A stretch of 64,000 nt of DNA, taken from positions 17,086 to 81,085 of the forward strand of contig NZ_CAJJWO010000019.1 of NCBI RefSeq assembly GCF_905196875.1. Reading direction: 5' to 3'. Positions 1-7,982 of the stretch are shown here, piece by piece. The DNA comes from an uncultured Parabacteroides sp. (GTDB lineage Bacteria; Bacteroidota; Bacteroidia; Bacteroidales; Tannerellaceae). A program made the translations under genes and the position numbers. The notes beneath the pieces were generated by a model. That model did no database searches, was not told the origin of the DNA, and saw only the letters and a list, made by a program, of their open reading frames with translations. Position 1 is the stretch's first letter. Each line of letters opens with the position of its first letter.

Positions 1-9
1 GAAAAACGT

Positions 10-1599
10 ATGACAGACCAGATAAAAGTAAGTGAAGTTTCCGCCATATTACGCGAACAACTGGAAGGTATCAACACCAGCATCCATCTGGAAGAAGTGG
101 GTACCGTGCTTCAGGTAAGCGACGGGGTTGCACGCATCTATGGACTGGATAATGCCGAAGCCAACGAACTGCTGGCTTTCGACAACGGCATGGAAGCCAT
201 CGTCATGAACCTGGAAGAAGACAATGTGGGTGCCGTATTGCTCGGCCCGACCGACCAAGTAAAGGAAGGCGACACAGTGAAACGTACCCGCCGCATCGCT
301 TCCATCAACGTAAGCGAAAACATGGTCGGTCGTGTGATCGACCCGCTGGGTAACCCGATCGACGGCAAAGGCGAGATCACAGGTAAAAAATACCAGATGC
401 CGCTGGAGCGGAAAGCGCCGGGCGTCATTTTCCGCCAGCCGGTCAACGAACCGTTGCAGACAGGAATCAAAGCCGTAGACGCCATGATCCCAATCGGACG
501 CGGACAGCGCGAGCTAATCATCGGCGACCGCCAGACCGGTAAGACTTCCATCGCCATCGACGCCATTATCAACCAGCGCAGCAATTACGAAGCGGGCAAT
601 CCCGTTTACTGCATCTATGTAGCGATCGGACAGAAAGGTTCCACCGTAGCCTCTTTGGTCAATACGCTTCAGGAGAAAGGGGCTATGGACTACACGATCG
701 TTGTCAGTGCCACCGCTTCCGACCCGGCTGCTATGCAATATTTCGCTCCTTTTGCCGGAGCGGCTATCGGCGAATATTTCCGCGACAGCGGACGTCATGC
801 CCTGGTGGTCTACGATGACTTGTCGAAACAGGCGGTTGCCTACCGCGAAGTATCCCTGATCCTTCGTCGTCCTTCGGGTCGAGAGGCTTATCCGGGCGAT
901 ATCTTCTACCTGCACTCCCGTTTGCTGGAACGTGCGGCCAAGATCATCAACCAACAGGAAGTAGCCCGCGAAATGAACGACCTGCCGGAAAGCATGAAAG
1001 AACTGGTAAAAGGAGGCGGCTCGCTGACAGCCCTGCCGATTATCGAAACGCAGGCGGGCGACGTATCGGCTTATATCCCGACCAACGTGATCTCTATCAC
1101 CGACGGACAGATATTCCTCGAAACCGACCTGTTCAACCAGGGGAACCGCCCGGCTATCAACGTAGGTATCTCGGTATCCCGTGTAGGTGGCAACGCCCAG
1201 TTGAAGGCGATGAAGAAAGTGGCCGGTACGCTGAAAATCGATCAGGCGCAGTTCCGCGAGCTCGAATCGTTCACTAAATTCGGCGGCGAAATGGATGCGG
1301 TAACTGCCTTTACGATCGATAAAGGACAGAAGAATAGCCGACTGTTGATACAACCCCAGTACAGCCCGATGCCCGTGGAACTTCAGATCGCGATCCTCTA
1401 TTGCGGAACAAAAGGACTGCTGAAGGAAGTACCGCTCGACAAAGTGCATGACTTTGAAAAAGCATATCTTCAGACATTGATTACCAACCATCAGCGGGAT
1501 GTCCTCGACGTGTTGAAATCGGGAGTGATAAACGACGAAATAACCCGCGTACTGGAAGAAACGGCTCACCAGGTAAGCGGAGCATACAAAGCAGGTTGA
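10..1599 (+). CDS. atpA: F1F0 ATP synthase subunit alpha
   Basis: Non-catalytic nucleotide-binding subunit of the F1 head, at the cytoplasmic face of the inner membrane. The 529-residue length is normal for the family. The N-terminal beta-barrel is followed by the P-loop GDRQTGKT at residues 172-179, the Walker B stretch ALVVYDD at about 264-270, and the alpha-subunit signature around PAINVGISVSRVGG (residues 381-394) containing the arginine finger R391. The window opens only nine bases before the ATG, so upstream atp genes lie outside it. atpG follows after 16 bp, the usual order at the end of a Bacteroidetes atp operon. In a fermenting anaerobe the complex may run in either direction to balance proton or sodium gradients (inference). 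Confidence 0.98.
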   Translation: MTDQIKVSEVSAILREQLEGINTSIHLEEVGTVLQVSDGVARIYGLDNAEANELLAFDNGMEAIVMNLEEDNVGAVLLGPTDQVKEGDTVKRTRRIASINVSENMVGRVIDPLGNPIDGKGEITGKKYQMPLERKAPGVIFRQPVNEPLQTGIKAVDAMIPIGRGQRELIIGDRQTGKTSIAIDAIINQRSNYEAGNPVYCIYVAIGQKGSTVASLVNTLQEKGAMDYTIVVSATASDPAAMQYFAPFAGAAIGEYFRDSGRHALVVYDDLSKQAVAYREVSLILRRPSGREAYPGDIFYLHSRLLERAAKIINQQEVAREMNDLPESMKELVKGGGSLTALPIIETQAGDVSAYIPTNVISITDGQIFLETDLFNQGNRPAINVGISVSRVGGNAQLKAMKKVAGTLKIDQAQFRELESFTKFGGEMDAVTAFTIDKGQKNSRLLIQPQYSPMPVELQIAILYCGTKGLLKEVPLDKVHDFEKAYLQTLITNHQRDVLDVLKSGVINDEITRVLEETAHQVSGAYKAG

Positions 1600-1615
1600 A
1601 TATAGAAAGGAGATT

Positions 1616-2473
1616 ATGGCATCACTGAAAGAGATAAAAATCCGTCTTGCGTCGATCAGGAATACGCAGAAGATCACCTCCGCCATGAAGATGGTTTCTT
1701 CCGCCAAACTGCATCATACGCAGACGATTGTCGAACATATGCTCGCATACGAAAGTAAGCTTAGCGTCCTGTTGAACGGTGTCCTGGCCGCCGAAAGCGA
1801 TCTTAATTCACCTTATACGGCACAGCGGAAGGTGAAGCAGGTGGCTATCGTTGCCTTTTCGTCCAGTACAGGTCTGTGCGGCGCTTTCAATGCCAACATA
1901 TGGAAAGAGTTGTCCGCCCGCCTTCACCGGTATGAGGCGGATGGTATAGCTGTACGCCTTTACCCTGTCGGCAAAAAGGTAGCCGACGAACTGTATAAAG
2001 CCGGTTATCAGACAGACGACAGTTTTCTGCTGATCGCAGACAAGCTGAAATACGAGGATGCCAGCCAACTGGCTACCGCGCTAATGACGCTTTATACTTC
2101 GGGAGAAGCCGACCGGGTGGAACTGCTTTACCATCATTTCAAGAACATGGCAGAGCAGATTTTGACCGAAAAGATATTCCTGCCCGTCACCCTGCCGGAG
2201 AGAGATCCGGAGAGCTTCTCGGCCAATTACATCCTGGAGCCGTCGTCCGAACATCTGTTGGCGCTACTGCTGCCGAAAGTACTCCATTTGCATATCTACA
2301 CGACAATGCTCGACAATGCAACAGCCGAACATGCCGCCCGCATGCTCGCCATGCAGACGGCCAACGACAATGCCAACGACCTGATCCAGGAACTGACCTT
2401 GCAATACAACAAAACCCGCCAGCAGGCCATCACCAACGAATTGCTGGATATAATGGGAGGTGCTGGACAATAA
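1616..2473 (+). CDS. atpG: F1F0 ATP synthase subunit gamma
   Basis: Central rotor shaft of F1. The 285-residue protein has the two long terminal helices typical of the family: N-terminal MASLKEIKIRLASIRNTQKI and a C-terminal helix ending ...TRQQAITNELLDIMGGA, close to the conserved gamma C-terminal signature (QAxITxELxEIxxGA). A Shine-Dalgarno-like GAAAGGAG lies just before the ATG. It is the last gene of the atp operon, since a hairpin terminator follows about 50 bp downstream. The central Rossmann-like part diverges from enterobacterial gamma, as expected for Bacteroidetes. Confidence 0.97.
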   Translation: MASLKEIKIRLASIRNTQKITSAMKMVSSAKLHHTQTIVEHMLAYESKLSVLLNGVLAAESDLNSPYTAQRKVKQVAIVAFSSSTGLCGAFNANIWKELSARLHRYEADGIAVRLYPVGKKVADELYKAGYQTDDSFLLIADKLKYEDASQLATALMTLYTSGEADRVELLYHHFKNMAEQILTEKIFLPVTLPERDPESFSANYILEPSSEHLLALLLPKVLHLHIYTTMLDNATAEHAARMLAMQTANDNANDLIQELTLQYNKTRQQAITNELLDIMGGAGQ

Positions 2474-2524
2474 CATAAGCTATTGATAATTTTCACATTA
2501 CACCTCTGATACAAAAATCAAAAC

Positions 2525-2569
2525 GGAAAACTTTATTGTTCTTGCAAATAATAAAGTTTTCCATTTTTG
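2525..2569 (+). terminator. Terminator of the atp operon
   Basis: A perfect 13-bp inverted repeat, GGAAAACTTTATT (2525-2537) and AATAAAGTTTTCC (2550-2562), encloses a 12-nt loop and is followed by ATTTTTG. It begins 52 bp after the atpG stop. The stem is AT-rich but long, which suits a factor-independent terminator in this group. Confidence 0.65.
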
Positions 2570-2642
2570 CAAATACAACACCTGGCAATCAACCGATTGA
2601 CATATTTTAACTGGTTAAAAGTTTCCCAAAAAGAAAACCATA

Positions 2643-2666
2643 TCACAAATGACTTTACCTTTGTGA
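2643..2666 (+). promoter_or_regulatory. nrdD promoter -7 element inside a palindrome
   Basis: A perfect inverted repeat TCACAAA (2643-2649), N10, TTTGTGA (2660-2666) overlaps a Bacteroidetes -7 box TACCTTTG (2656-2663) that would start transcription about 30 bp before the nrdD ATG. No good TTTG -33 box stands 19-21 bp upstream, as expected for an activated promoter. The half-sites are 17 bp centre to centre. A dimeric regulator sensing oxygen or nucleotide state is possible, but its identity is not shown by the sequence. Confidence 0.5.
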
Positions 2667-2699
2667 AGAAATAAAACGTAATATACCAATACAATTATC

Positions 2700-4907
2700 A
2701 TGATTCAGACAGTTATCAAACGGGATGGTCGTATCGTCGGATTTAATGAGGAGAAAATCGTGACGGCAATCAGAAAAGCCATGCTACACACAGAAATAGG
2801 AGACGATTTGCAGCTAATTCGCCAGATCGTCGACCACATTTCATTCAAAGGGGAACCACAAATGACAGTGGAAGCGATTCAGGATGCAGTCGAACTGGAA
2901 CTGATGAACAGCAGCCGCAAAGACGTAGCACAAAAATATATTGCCTACCGCAATCAGCGCAGTGTTGCCCGCAAAGCAAAAACGCGTGACATGTTCCTGG
3001 AAATCATCAACATCAAATCAAACGACATTACCCGCGAGAACGCGAATATGAACGCAGATACCCCCGCAGGTATGATGATGAAATTCTCCAGCGAAACAAC
3101 CAAACCGTTTGTCGACGACTATCTGTTAAGTGAAGAGGTGAAGGAAGCTATTTCCAACAATTACCTCCATATCCATGATAAGGATTATTACCCGACCAAG
3201 AGCCTGACCTGCGTACAGCATCCGCTGGATCGCATTCTAAAATACGGCTTCTCCGCCGGACATGGCGAATCGCGCCCGGCCAAACGTATCGAAACGGCCA
3301 GCATCCTGGGATGTATCTCATTGGAAACTGCCCAGAATGAAATGCACGGCGGACAAGCGATTCCGGCTTTTGACTTCTATCTGGCTCCTTACGTGCGCAA
3401 CAGCTTTATTGAAGAGCTAAAAACGCTTGAAGAGTTGAACGGAGCCGATTATTCACATCTCTATCAGGTAGAAATAGCCGACTATGTAAACAGTCCGCTG
3501 AATGGTCTGACAGGCGACCAACGGATCATACAACACGCGATCAATAAAACTGCCAGCCGTGTTCACCAGTCGATGGAAGCTTTTATCCATAATATGAATA
3601 CCATTCACTCACGTGGCGGCAATCAGGTGGTATTCAGCTCCATCAACTACGGTACGGATACTTCGGCGGAAGGTCGTTGCATCATCCGCGAAATATTGAA
3701 AAGTACCTACCGCGGTGTCGGTAACGGCGAAACGGCTATTTTCCCGATCCAGATATGGAAAAAGAAACGGGGCGTAAGCTATCTGCCGGAAGACCGGAAC
3801 TATGACCTGTATGTATTATCCTGCAAAGTATCGGCACGCCGTTTTTTTCCGAACTTCCTGAATCTGGATGCAACTTTCAACCAGCATGAGGATTGGAAAG
3901 CCAATGATCCGCAGCGTTATATGCACGAAGTGGCAACGATGGGATGCCGCACGCGTGTATTCGAAAACCGTTTCGGGCCGAAAACATCTATCGGACGCGG
4001 AAACCTGTCTTTCTCTACCATCAACATCGTACGACTGGCTATCGAATGTATGGATATTGAAGATAAGGATGTACGTATTGCCCGTTTCTTTGCCAAACTG
4101 GACGAAATGCTGGAAATAACAGCCCGTCAGCTGCACGAACGTATGGAGTTCCAGAAAACGGCGTATGCAAAACAGTTCCCGCTGCTGATGTCTTCACTCT
4201 GGCTGGGTAGCGAAAAGCTGAAACCGACAGACACGATCGCTCCGGTTATCAACCAGGGCACATTGGGTATCGGATTTATTGGGCTGGCAGAATGCCTGGT
4301 CGCCCTTACCGGTAAACATCATGGTGAAGATGCAGACTCACAGGAATTAGGTTTGAAGATCGTAACTTATATGCGCGACCGTGTAAATAAGTTTTCGGAG
4401 CAATATCAGCATAATTACAGCGTGCTGGCAACTCCGGCTGAAGGTCTTTCCGGCAAATTCACAGGAAGAGACCGTAAGAAATTCGGCCCGTTACCCGGTA
4501 TCTGCGACCGCGACTATTATACGAACTCCAACCATGTTCCGGTATATTACAAATGCAGCGCCCGCCATAAGGCAGAAGTCGAAGCGCCTTACCACGCATT
4601 GACCGGTGGCGGTCATATTTTCTATGTCGAAATAGACGGCGATGCAACCCATAATCCGGAAGTAATCATGAAAGTGGTCGATATGATGGATAAATATAAT
4701 ATCGGTTACGGCTCGGTAAACCATAACCGCAACCGTTGCTTGGATTGCGGCTACGAAAATGCTGATACCAACCTGGAAACCTGCCCGAAATGCGGTAGCC
4801 AACACCTGGATAAACTACAGCGCATCACCGGTTACCTGGTCGGCACTACTGACCGTTGGAATAATGCCAAGTTGGCAGAGTTGAATGATCGTATTATTCA
4901 TAATTAG
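2700..4907 (+). CDS. nrdD: Anaerobic ribonucleoside-triphosphate reductase (class III)
   Basis: Glycyl-radical enzyme that makes deoxyribonucleotides without oxygen. The 735-residue chain has an N-terminal ATP-cone (about residues 3-92, IKRDGRIVGFNEEKIVTAI...) for allosteric control, then the ten-stranded barrel. The C-terminal zinc site has cysteines 680, 683, 695 and 698 (CLDC and CPKC). The radical motif is RITGYLVG, with the radical glycine at G711. All class III hallmarks are present, so it should be active once charged by the NrdG activase encoded 229 bp downstream. Start ATG follows AATTATC; no strong ribosome site is seen, which is usual here. A 22-bp periodic repeat array separates it from nrdG. 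Confidence 0.98.
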   Translation: MIQTVIKRDGRIVGFNEEKIVTAIRKAMLHTEIGDDLQLIRQIVDHISFKGEPQMTVEAIQDAVELELMNSSRKDVAQKYIAYRNQRSVARKAKTRDMFLEIINIKSNDITRENANMNADTPAGMMMKFSSETTKPFVDDYLLSEEVKEAISNNYLHIHDKDYYPTKSLTCVQHPLDRILKYGFSAGHGESRPAKRIETASILGCISLETAQNEMHGGQAIPAFDFYLAPYVRNSFIEELKTLEELNGADYSHLYQVEIADYVNSPLNGLTGDQRIIQHAINKTASRVHQSMEAFIHNMNTIHSRGGNQVVFSSINYGTDTSAEGRCIIREILKSTYRGVGNGETAIFPIQIWKKKRGVSYLPEDRNYDLYVLSCKVSARRFFPNFLNLDATFNQHEDWKANDPQRYMHEVATMGCRTRVFENRFGPKTSIGRGNLSFSTINIVRLAIECMDIEDKDVRIARFFAKLDEMLEITARQLHERMEFQKTAYAKQFPLLMSSLWLGSEKLKPTDTIAPVINQGTLGIGFIGLAECLVALTGKHHGEDADSQELGLKIVTYMRDRVNKFSEQYQHNYSVLATPAEGLSGKFTGRDRKKFGPLPGICDRDYYTNSNHVPVYYKCSARHKAEVEAPYHALTGGGHIFYVEIDGDATHNPEVIMKVVDMMDKYNIGYGSVNHNRNRCLDCGYENADTNLETCPKCGSQHLDKLQRITGYLVGTTDRWNNAKLAELNDRIIHN

Positions 4908-4947
4908 AATAGCTGAACTATTGGGAAAACGTACCTGATGTCTTTTT

Positions 4948-5020
4948 ATTTAGAAGTACGTCTAAATCGATTTAGAGGTAGGTGTAAATTCATTTAGAGG
5001 TACGTCTAAATTTATTTACA
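4948..5020. repeat. 11-bp phased dyad array (nrdD-nrdG gap)
   Basis: Alternating heptamers ATTTAGA/ATTTACA (starts 4948, 4970, 4992, 5014) and TCTAAAT/TGTAAAT (starts 4961, 4983, 5005). Each class recurs every 22 bp, and dyad axes fall every 11 bp. The span 4981-5022 can also fold as one long imperfect hairpin (18-bp arms with two mismatches). It lies between two co-oriented genes. The same geometry with other motifs occurs at 34188, 49238 and 61258. Besides the array, the 229-bp gap shows no clear promoter or reading frame. Confidence 0.85.
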
Positions 5021-5136
5021 CCCAGGTATGACAAAAGAATCATAGAAGATATGTCAAAATGTCCTGATGATGATAGGGACAAAAGATGCTGATAATTATT
5101 AATCTGTCAAATATCGAATTCGAATAGTTAAAAACA

Positions 5137-5637
5137 ATGTTATCTATTATTGACATTATTGAAGATACAACAGTAGATGGTCCGGGCTTCCGGACTGCAA
5201 TCTACGCTGCTGGTTGTCCGAACCAGTGCCCGGGCTGCCATAATCCGGAATCGTGGGATATAAAGAAAGGACGCCCCACTCCGACCGAAGATATTCTGGA
5301 AAAGGTGCTCGAAGACGAGTTTGCCGACGTTACTTTCAGTGGCGGCGATCCGATGTATCAACCCGAAGGTTTCACAGAACTGGCGCGTGCGATCAAAGAG
5401 AAAAGCCAAAAGAATATCTGGTGTTACACCGGATATCAGTTCGAGAAATTATTGGAAAACCCTAAACAGGCAGCCTTGCTCCAATACATCGATGTCCTGG
5501 TAGACGGAAAATTCAAACAAGCCCTCCGCGACGAAAGTCTTCTGTTCCGTGGCAGCAGTAATCAGCGATTGATCGATGTGAAAAAATCACTCAAAGAGAA
5601 ACAAGTCGTTTTCTATAAATACAACCCGTTTATTTAG
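5137..5637 (+). CDS. nrdG: Anaerobic ribonucleotide reductase activase, radical SAM
   Basis: Uses S-adenosylmethionine and a [4Fe-4S] cluster to generate the glycyl radical on NrdD. The cluster motif CxxxCxxC is present as C27, C31 and C34 in AAGCPNQCPGCHN. The glycine-rich FSGGDPMYQ segment for SAM binding is at about residues 67-75. Length (166) is typical of the compact NrdG type. It sits 229 bp downstream of nrdD on the same strand, so function and context agree. No good -7/-33 promoter is visible in the gap, so co-transcription with nrdD through the repeat array is likely. Confidence 0.96.
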   Translation: MLSIIDIIEDTTVDGPGFRTAIYAAGCPNQCPGCHNPESWDIKKGRPTPTEDILEKVLEDEFADVTFSGGDPMYQPEGFTELARAIKEKSQKNIWCYTGYQFEKLLENPKQAALLQYIDVLVDGKFKQALRDESLLFRGSSNQRLIDVKKSLKEKQVVFYKYNPFI

Positions 5638-5692
5638 CGATCTGCATGTATTTCTCATGGGAGAATAGCCGTAGAAACCAATCAGTCCGGTT

Positions 5693-6604
5693 CTACTCCC
5701 TTACAAACTGTTTTTTGAAAGCCAAAGGTGACATTCCCCGATGCTTCTTAAAGAACTTCCCAAACGACGACTGATCGGAGAAGTTCAGCATATCGGCAAC
5801 TTGCTGAATAGTCAGTTCCGGGTTACGCAAAGTCATTTCTGCTTCACGCATCAAGGCCTCGCTGATCCATTGGTTGACAGTTTTTCCACTGAAACTTTTC
5901 ATTATACGCGACAGGTATTCAGGGGTGATACAGAGTTCGCCGGCATAGAAAGAGACGGAGTGTTCCGTACGGCAATGTTTATTCAGCAATTGGATGAAAA
6001 GAAACAGAAGCACATCTTTGCTGGGCGGGTTCGGGCTTACTTTTCCCCGATTGGCCTGGTAAATGATATTATTCATTTCCAGCAGAAAGCCTCGTAGTTC
6101 GTTCAAGACGATATCCCGTTGCCAGGCATGATCGGTACGTTCCATGTTCCGTTCGATTCGCAACAAACAATTTTCCAGCAGGGCGCCTTCTTCTTCATTC
6201 AGTTTCTGAATCGGGCGGCTATGACGCGAAGCGATATAAGCGGCGGGCATACGGCGACTGTTCAGCATGATTTCGGCAAACAGGTTCCTTTCGATAATCA
6301 GATGGTATCCTCTGAAATCCGAAGATAAACGGAAATCCTTTACCGCATGCATATCCATAATATCCAGCAGCACATTATCCGCCAGATAATAGGTAAAATC
6401 ATCAATGGTAATCTCTATCTTACCCTGACGCACCAGAAAAATAGAAAATGCATCCAAGCGAATGGAAACACCTTCCTTAAATCCCGGATTTTCATGACCT
6501 TCGCCATTTATCATAGAAATGATCAACTTATCCTGATAGGACTTAAAAATCAAATTATAGCGCAGCAAATCCTCAATACTGAGTTGTAATACAGATTGTT
6601 CCAT
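5693..6604 (-). CDS. AraC-family transcriptional regulator
   Basis: 303-residue one-component regulator. The C-terminal third (about residues 205-300) holds the paired helix-turn-helix AraC domain, with the signatures FYAGELCITPEYLSRIMK and TIQQVADMLNFSDQSSFGKFF and the ending HRGMSPLAFKKQF. The N-terminal part resembles a cupin-like sensor without recognisable ligand residues. It is divergent from the RND pump operon across 247 bp, the standard place for a local regulator. Two copies of ATTTTGGAACAA in that gap are its likely target (inference). Convergent nrdG ends 56 bp beyond its stop. Confidence 0.93.
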   Translation of the reverse strand: MEQSVLQLSIEDLLRYNLIFKSYQDKLIISMINGEGHENPGFKEGVSIRLDAFSIFLVRQGKIEITIDDFTYYLADNVLLDIMDMHAVKDFRLSSDFRGYHLIIERNLFAEIMLNSRRMPAAYIASRHSRPIQKLNEEEGALLENCLLRIERNMERTDHAWQRDIVLNELRGFLLEMNNIIYQANRGKVSPNPPSKDVLLFLFIQLLNKHCRTEHSVSFYAGELCITPEYLSRIMKSFSGKTVNQWISEALMREAEMTLRNPELTIQQVADMLNFSDQSSFGKFFKKHRGMSPLAFKKQFVRE

Positions 6605-6624
6605 GAATACCTTTTGTGAGTCGG

Positions 6625-6632
6625 CAAAGATA
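6625..6632 (-). promoter_or_regulatory. Promoter -7 box for the araC-type gene
   Basis: Read on the minus strand this is TATCTTTG, a perfect match to TAnnTTTG, 21 bp before the start codon. No TTTG at the -33 position, so only half of the promoter is consensus. Confidence 0.45.
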
Positions 6633-6661
6633 ACAAATATATCTTAAACCGATCCTGTTCA

Positions 6662-6814
6662 ATTTTGGAACAACAATATTCAATTTTCAACCACACGCTA
6701 TCGGGCGAAAAGTCGGACATTTGCACCGGTTATTAGTTAAGGCAGTAAATATCAAAGAGTAACAAACTATTCCCATTTGAATATCACCCTATTGATGTTT
6801 TGATTTTGGAACAA
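6662..6814 (+). promoter_or_regulatory. Duplicated operator ATTTTGGAACAA and RND pump promoter
   Basis: The 12-mer ATTTTGGAACAA occurs exactly at 6662-6673 and 6803-6814, 141 bp apart, between the divergent regulator and pump genes. The downstream copy overlaps a near-consensus promoter: TTTG at 6776-6779, N21, TGATTTTG at 6801-6808 (one mismatch to TAnnTTTG). The copy near the regulator lies upstream of its own promoter. This fits one protein controlling both directions, perhaps with looping. Confidence 0.5.
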
Positions 6815-6851
6815 TCCGCTGCCGGGATATAAATAAAACAATTACGAAGAA

Positions 6852-7967
6852 ATGAAGACAAATTTAATTGTCCGATGCCTGAGCGGCATCGGGGTAGGGC
6901 TTCTTTGCCTTGTTGCCAGCTCATGTAAGGAACAACCCGCCATGATGGTAAACAACGAGTACAAAGTACTGAAAGTATCTACAACCGACAAAACCCTGAG
7001 TAGCCTTTATTCCGCCACCATACGCGGACGGCAGGATATCGACATCTATCCCCAGGTATCAGGATTCATCACCCAATTATGCGTAGAAGAAGGACAGGCC
7101 GTACGAAAAGGCCAACTATTGTTTGTCATCGACCAGGTCCCTTACCAGGCGGCACTGCAAACAGCAATTGCCAATGTAGAAGCGGCACAGGCTGCACTGA
7201 ACACGGCAAAACTGACGTTCGACAGTAAAAAAGAACTGCATGCACAAAATGTAGTATCAGCTTTCGACCTGCAAACTGCTGAAAACGCCTGGCTCAGTGC
7301 CAAGGCTCAACTGGCACAGATGAAAGCGCTGGAACTGAACGCACACAACAACCTTTCATACACAGAGGTAAAAAGCCCGTCCAACGGAGTAGTCGGAACA
7401 CTTCCCTACCGTGTCGGAGCGTTGGTCAGTGCCAATTCTCCTAAACCGCTGACAACCGTTTCAGATAATTCGAACATGTATGTCTACTTTTCCCTTACAG
7501 AAAATCAACTGCTGGCTCTCACCCGCCAATACGGCTCCAAGCAGAAAGCTTTGGAAATGATGCCGGAAGTCGAATTGCAACTAAATGATAAATCCGTTTA
7601 TCCGGCAAAAGGAAAAGTAGAAACGATCAGTGGAGTCATCGATCGCAACACAGGGACTGTCAGTCTACGCGCCGTATTCCCGAACGAAGAAGAAATCCTT
7701 TACAGCGGCAGCTCCGGTAATATTATTCTCTCTACCGAGAAATCGGGCAGTATCGTGATCCCACAAACAGCCACTTTCGAAATACAGGATAAAGTATATG
7801 CTTACAAGGTGGTAGACGGCAAAGCGACATCCACCCCGGTGAATATAACCCGTGTGAACGGCGGACAGGAATACATCGTGAATGAAGGTCTGAAAGCCGG
7901 TGACGTGATCGTTGCCGAAGGCGTAGGTTTGCTGCGCGAAGGAACTCCGATCCAAGTTAAACAATAA
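6852..7967 (+). CDS. RND efflux periplasmic adaptor lipoprotein
   Basis: Membrane fusion protein of a tripartite efflux pump, AcrA/MexA type, 371 residues. Signal peptide II ends at the lipobox VASSC, so the protein is anchored in the periplasm by lipid. The lipoyl half-motifs (DIYPQVSGFITQLCVEEGQAVRKGQLLF and the later NLSYTEVKSPSNGVVG) flank an alpha-helical hairpin of about residues 95-170, and beta-barrel and membrane-proximal domains follow. It starts a three-gene operon with the permease 15 bp downstream and the outer-membrane factor overlapping the permease. Substrate cannot be told from sequence; drugs, bile salts or metabolites are all possible. Confidence 0.95.
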   Translation: MKTNLIVRCLSGIGVGLLCLVASSCKEQPAMMVNNEYKVLKVSTTDKTLSSLYSATIRGRQDIDIYPQVSGFITQLCVEEGQAVRKGQLLFVIDQVPYQAALQTAIANVEAAQAALNTAKLTFDSKKELHAQNVVSAFDLQTAENAWLSAKAQLAQMKALELNAHNNLSYTEVKSPSNGVVGTLPYRVGALVSANSPKPLTTVSDNSNMYVYFSLTENQLLALTRQYGSKQKALEMMPEVELQLNDKSVYPAKGKVETISGVIDRNTGTVSLRAVFPNEEEILYSGSSGNIILSTEKSGSIVIPQTATFEIQDKVYAYKVVDGKATSTPVNITRVNGGQEYIVNEGLKAGDVIVAEGVGLLREGTPIQVKQ

Positions 7968-7982
7968 TAGGAAGAACGGAAT

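Noticed and set aside
514..1707. 397-codon open frame antisense to atpA
   Set aside because: Shadow of a highly conserved gene with biased codons; no family features and no start context.
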